A DNA stretch of 5,335 bases from Planctomycetaceae bacterium (GTDB lineage Bacteria; Planctomycetota; Planctomycetia; Pirellulales; UBA1268): positions 1 to 5,335 of the forward strand of contig SIAG01000292.1 in the NCBI GenBank assembly GCA_009691925.1, in the 5' to 3' direction. Shown one piece after another: positions 1 to 5,335 of the stretch (its first letter is position 1; each line of letters begins with the position of its first letter). Below the pieces are notes generated by a model. It saw nothing but the letters and a program-made list of their open reading frames with translations, did not search any database and had not been told where the DNA came from. Made by a program: the position numbers and the translations under genes.

Positions 1-79
1 ATCACGGTGGACAGTGTCCCTTCGCCAACCGGCCTGGAAAGGTGCGCAAGCCCGGCAAGATCGCCCTCCGATCAATCCG

Positions 80-1267
80 TCAGGAATGCCCCGGAGCCGG
101 TGCTGGCGGCGCCGCGCCCCCGGACCGACGGACCGAACGGACTGGATCGGACGGACCGGACTCGATCAGCCGGACCGAACCGGCCGACGGCAGGGATGAC
201 ACCACGATCATCCAGACGACGATCAGGAGGGCGACCACCGCCGCCATCGTCGTGCCGCCGTCGACCCGGCGCCGCAGGAGCGATACCGTTCCCCAGGTCA
301 TCGCCGCAGTGGCCGAGAGGGCCGCGACGGTGGCCAGCGCGGCGGCCGATCGGTCCCGATCCCCCGCCAGCAGGAAGAAGGCCACGAGCGAGGGCCAGCC
401 GAGCATGAGGGCGTGGAATCCGACGCTCTCGCTGACCAGACCGGTCATGCCGAAGCGGCCGCCCGGCCCCCGCACCGCCACCGATCCCATCAACCGGCTC
501 CAGCCGCGGTCCGCTCCGACCGGTGAGATGGTCGCCTCGGGCACGGCCAACGCCAGGAAACAGGCGAGCGTCACGACCACATTCGTATCCGCCGCATCGG
601 GCGAGAGGAACAGGCAGACGACCATCGCCGTCAACGCGACGGCCATCCCACACAGATCGAGCCGCCCCCGCGCCGGTTCGCCCGAGGCGATCAAGCGCCC
701 CATTCCTCGCGGCTTTCGAGCAGCGACGGGGAGGCGGACGGCGGTCGCCGCACCGACGACCGTCGCGACAACAGCGACGACCATCGCGCTCCCCGCCGCC
801 GGGCGGTGGTCCGGAAACCGCGTCCATCCCCAACCTCCCGCCAGCCCGACGCCCGCGGTGATGAGGAGAACGGCGCTGGCGACATCGGCACGGTTGGTCA
901 ATTCCCTCTGGAAGCGCGCGGAGAGGAGGGCGGCGGAGCCGATCCCGAGGAGGAAGCCGGCAAGGGCAGAGAGGGAGGGCCCGGCGGGGCTGGCTAAGGC
1001 CCCGATGATTCCCCCGATCAGCGGCCAGACGATCCTCGCCGCCATTCCCATCGCCGCTCCGCCGAGGTGGCCGGCCGGCGCGGGGCCGCGGTCACCGAGC
1101 GCCGTCACGGCCAACAATCCCCCGAGAAGGAATCCGACCGCGGCCGTCGGCATGCCTTCGACACGTCCGCTGCCGGCGACGGAAGCCCCGCCGAGCGCGG
1201 CGAGGAGGAGCAACCAGGAAGCGGGCCGACGGGCCTCGACCGCCAACAGGATCGCACGTCCGCTCAT
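80..1267 (-). CDS. Polytopic membrane protein of unknown family
   Basis: The predicted protein has 395 residues and about ten or eleven hydrophobic segments, roughly at residues 15-35, 40-57, 68-92, 97-115, 127-146, 158-178, 203-222, 227-245, 280-302, 306-325 and 339-360. It should be an integral inner-membrane protein. I do not recognise the family and see no catalytic motif. Polar stretches include a basic loop near 179-204 and a loop with charged and glycine residues near 250-275. The C-terminal tail (about 361-395) is polar, rich in S, P, R and G, and is encoded by a CGGAC-rich repeat. The ATG at 1267 was chosen because its first bases overlap the stop of the upstream adenylation-domain fragment (ATGA), which suggests translational coupling. 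The same frame is open further upstream to a possible start at 1384, but those residues are arginine-rich and look non-coding. A long plus-strand ORF lies opposite and is judged a shadow. Existence is fairly sure; function is unknown. Confidence 0.75.
   Translation of the reverse strand: MSGRAILLAVEARRPASWLLLLAALGGASVAGSGRVEGMPTAAVGFLLGGLLAVTALGDRGPAPAGHLGGAAMGMAARIVWPLIGGIIGALASPAGPSLSALAGFLLGIGSAALLSARFQRELTNRADVASAVLLITAGVGLAGGWGWTRFPDHRPAAGSAMVVAVVATVVGAATAVRLPVAARKPRGMGRLIASGEPARGRLDLCGMAVALTAMVVCLFLSPDAADTNVVVTLACFLALAVPEATISPVGADRGWSRLMGSVAVRGPGGRFGMTGLVSESVGFHALMLGWPSLVAFFLLAGDRDRSAAALATVAALSATAAMTWGTVSLLRRRVDGGTTMAAVVALLIVVWMIVVSSLPSAGSVRLIESGPSDPVRSVRRSGGAAPPAPAPGHS
121..183. repeat. 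Imperfect CGGAC-rich short repeats
   Basis: The pentamer CGGAC starts at 121, 129, 138, 148, 152, 157 and 171 on the plus strand, seven copies in about 55 bases, often extended to CGGACCG. The array lies inside the 3' end of the membrane-protein gene and encodes part of its polar C-terminal tail, after the last hydrophobic segment. Spacing is irregular, so it looks like degenerate low-complexity sequence and not a clean tandem array. Confidence 0.55.
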
Positions 1268-1503
1268 GCCCGCCCCCGTTCCCGAGGATCGCCCGGAGAA
1301 AAAACGCCAGCCTCGCGCAGCTCGGCCGCGACGACGCGACTCGCGGCAGCGATCTCGGCGTAGGTCCACCGCCTCTCCCCACACTCGATCGCGACCGCAT
1401 CGGGGTGCTCGCTCACCCGGTCGTCAAACACCCGGTGAATGGACCTGCGATACGGGGCGATGAAACGTGCTGCCCCCGCAGGCACGGCAGACGGAGAAAT
1501 CAT
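1264..1503 (-). pseudogene. N-terminal fragment of an AMP-binding (adenylation) enzyme
   Basis: This 79-residue ORF resembles the first part of an adenylate-forming enzyme of the NRPS adenylation / acyl-CoA synthetase superfamily. Residues 24-45 follow the usual pattern (VFDDRVSEHPDAVAIECGER), then WTYAEI at 46-51 matches core motif A1 (L-T/S-Y-x-E-L). A helix follows, ending in EAGVFSPGD (64-72), like the family's common GVxPGD. The ORF stops seven residues later. Motif A2 onward is missing, including the phosphate-binding loop and the AMP site, so it cannot adenylate a substrate alone. The start at ATG 1503 has GAGGAG at 1516-1521 twelve bases upstream, rather far; the frame stays open upstream, but those residues look non-coding. 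The stop overlaps the membrane-protein start (ATGA). It could be a decayed remnant, a small gene kept for coupling, or the front of a frameshifted fusion. Homology of the fragment is fairly sure; its status is not. Confidence 0.6.
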
Positions 1504-1515
1504 GGAAATCGGGAT

Positions 1516-1521
1516 CTCCTC
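1516..1521 (-). promoter_or_regulatory. Ribosome binding site before the adenylation fragment
   Basis: GAGGAG on the minus strand lies 12 bases before ATG 1503. This is longer than the usual 5-9 bases. An in-frame ATT codon at 1507-1509 would sit at a better distance, so the start is not certain. The site supports translation of the short ORF. Confidence 0.4.
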
Positions 1522-1643
1522 GACAGGCCGGCGACGGTGCCGGACGGTGTATTGTGGCGGTTGAGCGCGGGGGTTTCGACCTCCCTGCTGCCGCCCGCGG
1601 GATTGCCCCCCGCAAGCAGAATCGATGGCCCCCGCTGCCACGG

Positions 1644-1652
1644 CCCCCCCCC
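1644..1652 (+). repeat. C9 homopolymer in the transferase leader
   Basis: Nine consecutive C residues lie 52 bases before the transferase start codon. The tract is outside the chosen coding region. Such tracts are prone to slippage in replication and in sequencing, so the length may vary. Confidence 0.7.
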
Positions 1653-1699
1653 GATCCTTCACCGTCCCAACCGATCCTTTCGTCCCTCCCTTCCGATCC
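1651..1699 (+). repeat. Three CCGATCC direct repeats upstream of the transferase
   Basis: CCGATCC occurs at 1651-1657, 1671-1677 and 1693-1699, with start-to-start spacing of 20 and 22 bases. The first two copies share CCGATCCTT, and the third ends four bases before ATG 1704. Spacing of about two helical turns would suit a protein binding one face of the DNA, but the role is unknown and the region is low in complexity. Confidence 0.5.
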
Positions 1700-1703
1700 C
1701 GTC

Positions 1704-2555
1704 ATGCCCCCCATCTCCCTCCACCTCGCCGACTGCGACGCCTGGCTGCCGGCCGTCTTTGCAGCGTGCCTCTCTGCCGACGAGCAGGCGCGCGCGCAAC
1801 GATTCCGCCACGCTATCGATCGCGACAGGTTCATCGTCCGCCGCGGGCTCCTCCGCCGACTCCTCGGGGAGAGACTCGGGATCGAAGCCGCGCGCGTGCC
1901 GCTTGAGCCCGGCCCGGCCGGCAAGCCGATGCTTGCCGCAGCCGAGCTTCGCCGCGCGGGCGTTGCCACCGCGAATGGCCCACCGGGCTTCAATCTCGCG
2001 CGAAGCGGGGGGCTCGCGCTGTATGCCTTTCTCCCCCTGGCAAACGCGCGGGCCGTCACCGGCCCAGCCGCCCCCGACGGCCCGGCGATCGGCGTCGATC
2101 TCGAGCGGATCGACACCGCCCGTCGCACGCTTGCCGATCTCCGCCGGATCGCCGATCACTTTGCGCCGGAGGAGTCGCGCTTCCTCGCAGGGCTCCCCGA
2201 CGACGAGGCGGCGGCGGTGTTCTACCGGCTCTGGACCGGCAAGGAGGCTTGCCTCAAGTGCCTCGGCACGGGGATCGGCGGATGGGGTCCGACACTCGCC
2301 GACGTCGTCATCGACTTGAACCCCGAAGGCTCGGTCAATGGCACCGCCAGGACCGCATCTGGACGGTCCTGGCGGGTTGCCTGTTTCATGCCATGCCCTG
2401 GTCACAGCGCGGCGGTTGCTGTCCCGGCAGAGGAAGGGCCCGAAGCGAATCTCCCCCTCGACATCGACCTGATGTCCATCGAGCCCGAGGCAGCGGAGCG
2501 GGCGGTCAGCCGCGTGGCCGCACCGCCCCCTGAACGCGCCCCGGAAGCCCCATGA
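1704..2555 (+). CDS. 4'-phosphopantetheinyl transferase, Sfp type
   Basis: This 283-residue cytosolic enzyme should move the phosphopantetheine arm of CoA onto a serine of a carrier protein (ACP or PCP), making it active. Motifs in order: an arginine-rich helix RFIVRRGLLRRLL (42-54); GKP (73-75); FNLARSGG (96-103), the counterpart of Sfp's FNxSHSG; IGVDLERID (129-137) with metal ligands D132 and E134; HFAPEE (152-157); and WTGKEACLKCLGTG (177-190) with E181 and K185. The SHS of the CoA-binding motif is replaced by ARS. The core ends near residue 240, and about 43 mostly polar, acid- and proline-containing residues follow, longer than usual. ATG 1704 is the first ATG in frame and fits the family's N-terminus; the frame is open back to GTG 1467, but that part is proline-rich and overlaps the opposite gene. 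No Shine-Dalgarno is seen. The adenylation fragment next door suggests a carrier-protein pathway. The family assignment is strong; the partner is unknown. Confidence 0.92.
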   Translation: MPPISLHLADCDAWLPAVFAACLSADEQARAQRFRHAIDRDRFIVRRGLLRRLLGERLGIEAARVPLEPGPAGKPMLAAAELRRAGVATANGPPGFNLARSGGLALYAFLPLANARAVTGPAAPDGPAIGVDLERIDTARRTLADLRRIADHFAPEESRFLAGLPDDEAAAVFYRLWTGKEACLKCLGTGIGGWGPTLADVVIDLNPEGSVNGTARTASGRSWRVACFMPCPGHSAAVAVPAEEGPEANLPLDIDLMSIEPEAAERAVSRVAAPPPERAPEAP

Positions 2556-3729
2556 TCCGCAGGAAGCCCTCGGCATCGGTCTGGTCGTAGGAACCGCCCC
2601 CTTCCATGGAAGCGATCGCAGCGTCGTAGAGGCTGTTGGGGCTCGTTCGGCTCTTCACGAGCATGTTCCCCTTGTAGAGATTGAGCTCGACGGTGCCAGT
2701 GACCGGCTTTTGGGCCTCGCGGATGAATGCCGCGAGCGCATCCATCTTCGCGCAGTACCAAAAGCCGTAATAAACCATTTCTGCCACCTCCGGCGCGATC
2801 CGGTCGCGGAGGTGGACGAGGTCGCGGTCGAGCGATAGTTGCTCGACGAGCCGGTGGGCCTCATAGAGGAGCGTCATCCCCGGCGCCTCATAAACCCCGC
2901 GGCTCTTCATGCCGACGAACCGGTTCTCGACGATGTCGGACCGGCCGACACCATTGCGGCCACCGATCGTATTGAGCTCGAGGACGATCTCATGGGGCGC
3001 AAGCGCCTTGCCGTTGACCTTCGTCGGCACCCCCGATTCGAAGTCGATCCGCACCATCTCCGGCTTCTCGGGGGCAGCTTGAGGCGAGACCGTCATCCCG
3101 AACTCGACCAGTTCGAAGCCGTCGGTCGTCATCTCCTCGAGGAGGCCCGCCTCGTAGCTGGTGTGGAGGCAGTTCTCGTCGGAGCTGTAGGGCTTCCCCT
3201 TCGAGGCCTTCACCGGGATGTTGCGCTCGTCACAGAAATCGATGAGCTCCGTGCGGCCGGGAAAGCGCTCGCGGAATTCGCGGATCCGCCACGGGGCCAC
3301 AACGGCGATCTTCGGATCGAGCGCCTCGGCGGCGAGTTGGAAGCGGCACTGGTCGTTCCCCTTGCCGGTGGCGCCGTGGGCGAACACCGAGGCCCCCTCG
3401 CGATGGGCGATGTCGACGATCACTTTCGAGATCAGCGGCCGGGCGATCGAGGTGCCCAGGAGGTAGGTGCCCTCGTACCGGGCCTGCCACTGAAGGACCG
3501 GGAAGGCGAAGTCGCGACACAGCTCCTCGCGGACATCGACGATCTCGGCGTGGATGGCGCCACAGGTGCGGGCTTTGGCGAGCGTCGCCGCCCGATCCTC
3601 GCAGGGCTGGCCGAGGTCAACGTAGACGGCGATGACGTCATAGCCGCGCTCGATCAGCCAACCGAGGATCACGGAGGTGTCGAGCCCCCCTGAATACGCC
3701 AACACGCACTTGGTCCGCTTTCCGCTCAC
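2506..3729 (-). CDS. argG: Argininosuccinate synthase
   Basis: This 407-residue cytosolic enzyme joins citrulline and aspartate with ATP to form argininosuccinate, the penultimate step of arginine synthesis. Family signatures are clear: the ATP-binding loop AYSGGLDTSV (11-20), YVDLGQ (36-41), YEGTYLLGTSIARP (85-98), the second family signature GATGKGNDQCRF (119-130), and YSSDENCLHTSYE (181-193). Length matches the common bacterial form of about 400 residues. The start is GTG 3729, because the conserved N-terminus begins there and GAGGAG (3735-3740) sits five bases upstream. The same frame is open to 3969, but that part lies antisense to pyruvate kinase and is not conserved in character. The 3' end overlaps the convergent transferase gene by 50 bases. 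Pyruvate kinase lies 100 bases upstream on the same strand; no argH is in view. The identity is secure. Confidence 0.97.
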   Translation of the reverse strand: MSGKRTKCVLAYSGGLDTSVILGWLIERGYDVIAVYVDLGQPCEDRAATLAKARTCGAIHAEIVDVREELCRDFAFPVLQWQARYEGTYLLGTSIARPLISKVIVDIAHREGASVFAHGATGKGNDQCRFQLAAEALDPKIAVVAPWRIREFRERFPGRTELIDFCDERNIPVKASKGKPYSSDENCLHTSYEAGLLEEMTTDGFELVEFGMTVSPQAAPEKPEMVRIDFESGVPTKVNGKALAPHEIVLELNTIGGRNGVGRSDIVENRFVGMKSRGVYEAPGMTLLYEAHRLVEQLSLDRDLVHLRDRIAPEVAEMVYYGFWYCAKMDALAAFIREAQKPVTGTVELNLYKGNMLVKSRTSPNSLYDAAIASMEGGGSYDQTDAEGFLRIMGLPGRVQGAVRPRG

Positions 3730-3734
3730 GAATG

Positions 3735-3740
3735 CTCCTC
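3735..3740 (-). promoter_or_regulatory. Ribosome binding site of argG
   Basis: GAGGAG on the minus strand with a five-base spacer (CATTC) before GTG 3729. This decides the argG start over the longer open frame. Confidence 0.8.
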
Positions 3741-3769
3741 GATCGAAACGTTGTTGGGGTCGCTGGAAC

Positions 3770-3781
3770 CCGGGATCCCGG
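3770..3781. repeat. 12-base perfect palindrome in the argG leader
   Basis: CCGGGATCCCGG is perfectly self-complementary and lies about 40 bases before the argG start codon. As DNA it could be an operator half-site pair; as RNA it would only form a hairpin with no proper loop. It is short and GC-rich enough to arise by chance. Confidence 0.3.
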
Positions 3782-3804
3782 AAAAACACCATCGGCATTT
3801 TCTC

Positions 3805-3823
3805 CCCCGGCCGTGAGCCGGGG
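3805..3823 (-). terminator. Stem-loop just after pyruvate kinase
   Basis: A 7-base-pair GC stem (CCCCGGC / GCCGGGG) with a five-base loop begins seven bases beyond the pyruvate kinase stop codon. On the minus strand it is followed by GAGAAAATG, with no U-tract, so it is not a standard intrinsic terminator. It could protect the 3' end, pause polymerase, or form part of the argG leader. A T5 run occurs about 18 bases further on but is not adjacent. Confidence 0.3.
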
Positions 3824-3829
3824 AAACGG

Positions 3830-5326
3830 TCAGACTTCCTTGACCAGCGCCATATTATGGCCTCCCGTCCCGAAGCCGACACCCGCCACCAGCACGATCC
3901 GATCCCCCTTTCGCAATCGCCCCCCGCCGAGGCCCCAACTCGTGACATGGCCCAGGAGCACCTGGACATCGGTGGAAACGGTGCCCGCCAGCGGCGTCAC
4001 TCCCCAGTAGAGGGCCATCTGCCGGAGCGTGCTGACGTTGTCGCTCACTCCCACGGTGGGAACGGCCCCGCGCCGTTTCGATCGGGCGATCGCCGTCAAT
4101 CCGGTGCGGCTGGCGACCACGACAAGCCGCGCACCGACGTCGACGGCAATCCTCCCCGCTCCATCGACCACCGCCTGCGTAATCGGGTGGAGCCCCTCGG
4201 CGAGCACCTCCGGCGGGCCGACTTCCGCTGCCGCTGGAAGCCACGGGGCCCGCTGCCGCTCCTCGAGCGAATGCCACCGATCGGCGAGATACTGCGATTC
4301 GGTGGCGCGGGCGATGCGCCGCATCATCTCCACGACGAGGCTCGGGTGGTCGCCGATCGCCGTCTCGCCGGAGAGCATGCAGGCGTCGGCGCCGTCGAGG
4401 ATCGCATTGGCGACGTCGGTGGCCTCGGCCCGGGTCGGCCGGCGGGAATGCTGCATGCTGTCGAGCATCTGCGTGGCGACGATCACCGGCTTTTGATATC
4501 GCTGGCAGGTGCGGATGATCCGCTTTTGCACCATCGGCATCGTGGCGACGTCGATCTCCACCCCCAGATCGCCGCGGGCGACCATGACGACGTCGGCCGC
4601 CTCGACGATCGCCTCCATGGCGTCGACCGCCTCGCGCTTCTCGATCTTGGCGACGACGCGGGCGACCGAGCCGCGCGTCCGCAGGAGCTCCTTGAGAAGA
4701 CGGACCTCGACCGGTGAGCGCACGAACGACAGGCTGACGAAATCGGCCCCGGCGCCGGCAGCCCACTCGGCGTGTTCCCAATCAGCGGCACTCATGGCGG
4801 CCACCGAGAGCTTCACGCCGGGGAGATTGACCCCCTGCCTGCTCCGCACGGTGCCCCCCTGGACGACCCGGCAGATCACTTCATCGGGCTGTCGCTCCTC
4901 GACGACGAGACTCACCGTGCCGTCGGCGAGCATGACCGGATCGCCGACGCGAAGCTCGTCGACCAGCGGCGCGTAGGTGGTGGTGAACGTGTCGGCCGTG
5001 GCGGGCCCCGGCCCACGGACAAACCGGATCCGCGTCCCTTCGACGCAGTCGAACGCGCCCCCGAGAAGCTCCCCGAGGCGGATCTTCGGGCCGGCAAGGT
5101 CAACAAGGACGCCCACGGGGCGGACGAGCTCGTCGGACATCCGGCGGATCCGCTCGAGTGTCTCGGCATGCTCTGGAATAGACCCGTGCGCCATATTCAG
5201 CCGAAAGACGTCGACCCCCGCCTGGACGAGGCCGCGGATCGCCTCTTCCGAGCGCGAAGCCGGCCCGAGGGTGGCTACGATCTTCGTGCGGACCAGGTCG
5301 GGATCGGCCCCGGGCCGGCGCGGCAT
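3830..5326 (-). CDS. pyk: Pyruvate kinase
   Basis: This 498-residue cytosolic enzyme turns phosphoenolpyruvate and ADP into pyruvate and ATP, the last step of glycolysis. Visible in order: TKIVATLGPAS (14-24); FRLNMAHG (41-48); DLAGPKIRLG (76-85); a B domain to about 175; VAKIEK (225-230), with the catalytic lysine K227 and E229; MVARGDLGVEI (248-258), with metal ligand D253; VIVATQMLDSM (281-291), with T285; PTRAEATDVANAILDG (297-312); MLSGETA (317-323); and a C-terminal domain from about 380 with ASRTGLTA (405-412), in the usual effector-binding region. It ends in GGHNMALVKEV. Compared with the classic form, FSHG is MAHG and DTKGPEIRTG is DLAGPKIRLG, a variant known in some bacterial kinases. 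The start is ATG 5326 or the adjoining GTG 5329; with only six bases left, no ribosome binding site can be judged and a start beyond the window is possible. argG follows after 100 bases. The identity is secure. Confidence 0.96.
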   Translation of the reverse strand: MPRRPGADPDLVRTKIVATLGPASRSEEAIRGLVQAGVDVFRLNMAHGSIPEHAETLERIRRMSDELVRPVGVLVDLAGPKIRLGELLGGAFDCVEGTRIRFVRGPGPATADTFTTTYAPLVDELRVGDPVMLADGTVSLVVEERQPDEVICRVVQGGTVRSRQGVNLPGVKLSVAAMSAADWEHAEWAAGAGADFVSLSFVRSPVEVRLLKELLRTRGSVARVVAKIEKREAVDAMEAIVEAADVVMVARGDLGVEIDVATMPMVQKRIIRTCQRYQKPVIVATQMLDSMQHSRRPTRAEATDVANAILDGADACMLSGETAIGDHPSLVVEMMRRIARATESQYLADRWHSLEERQRAPWLPAAAEVGPPEVLAEGLHPITQAVVDGAGRIAVDVGARLVVVASRTGLTAIARSKRRGAVPTVGVSDNVSTLRQMALYWGVTPLAGTVSTDVQVLLGHVTSWGLGGGRLRKGDRIVLVAGVGFGTGGHNMALVKEV

Positions 5327-5335
5327 CACCGGGTC

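Larger units (their letters stand above)
1504..1703. promoter_or_regulatory. Divergent intergenic region between the adenylation fragment and the transferase
   Basis: These 200 bases separate two divergent starts and should hold promoters for both directions. I see no convincing -35/-10 pair. The best AT-rich spot is around 1546-1556 (minus-strand CACAATAC), which could be a weak -10 for the leftward gene. The right part (about 1640-1703) is strongly pyrimidine-rich on the plus strand, has no Shine-Dalgarno sequence before ATG 1704, and carries a C9 tract and three CCGATCC repeats. Confidence 0.45.

Noticed and set aside
9..19. Short inverted repeat GGACAGTGTCC
   Set aside because: Five-base arms around one base are expected by chance, and nothing nearby supports a site.
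1..79. Possible end of another gene at the left edge
   Set aside because: No frame on either strand gives a recognisable protein end; the region is too short to judge.
72..833. Second minus-strand ORF in another frame within the membrane gene
   Set aside because: It is rich in G, R and D with no recognisable motif and overlaps the better-supported membrane frame almost fully.
42..1463. Plus-strand ORF of 473 codons opposite the membrane protein
   Set aside because: Its product is dominated by R, P, A and T with no domain-like pattern, while the minus strand gives a regular series of hydrophobic helices. It is a GC-rich shadow.
1504..1662. Longer start for the adenylation fragment at 1662
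   Set aside because: The extra 53 residues are G-, R- and Q-rich with no family similarity. The recognisable part begins shortly after ATG 1503.
1467..1703. Longer start (GTG 1467) for the transferase
   Set aside because: The added 79 residues are proline-rich without pattern, overlap the start of the divergent fragment and include the C9 tract. Family alignment begins at ATG 1704.
2839..3693. Plus-strand ORF of 284 codons opposite argG
   Set aside because: It is fully antisense to a certain argG and has no family motif; the charged composition mirrors argG codons.
3730..3969. Longer argG start at 3969
   Set aside because: It would overlap the 3' end of pyruvate kinase and adds residues unlike the family. 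GTG 3729 has an ideal GAGGAG.
3677..4717. Plus-strand ORF of 346 codons opposite pyruvate kinase
   Set aside because: It is antisense to a certain pyruvate kinase. Its histidine- and aspartate-rich product is a typical shadow.

Overview
The window is a GC-rich bacterial chromosomal segment with four well-supported genes, one short gene fragment and no visible mobile element, RNA gene or CRISPR array. The base composition, the mix of GTG and ATG starts, the weak promoters and a pyruvate kinase of the DLxGPKxR subtype suggest a high-GC lineage such as Planctomycetota. That placement is only an impression; no marker gene here settles it.

Right half (minus strand, read from right to left): a complete or nearly complete pyruvate kinase (about 3830-5326), then a 100-base gap holding a stem-loop and a palindrome, then argininosuccinate synthase, argG (2506-3729), with a strong GAGGAG ribosome binding site. 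Both are core metabolic genes. They may be co-transcribed, but the sequence does not prove it.

Centre (plus strand): an Sfp-type 4'-phosphopantetheinyl transferase (1704-2555) converges on argG, and their 3' ends overlap by 50 bases. Its leader is pyrimidine-rich, with a C9 tract and three CCGATCC repeats.

Left half (minus strand, divergent from the transferase): a 79-residue ORF (1264-1503) looks like only the first part of an adenylate-forming (AMP-binding) enzyme, up to core motif A1. It overlaps by ATGA the start of a 395-residue polytopic membrane protein of unknown family (80-1267). The pairing of a carrier-protein-activating transferase with an adenylation-domain remnant points to a present or former acyl/aminoacyl carrier-protein pathway. 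The membrane protein may belong to it, but that is inference. Bases 1-79 hold nothing I can support.

The most interesting spot is the 1260-1510 junction, where an adenylation domain stops abruptly. A T6 run on the coding strand lies where a -1 shift would fuse it in frame to the membrane protein.
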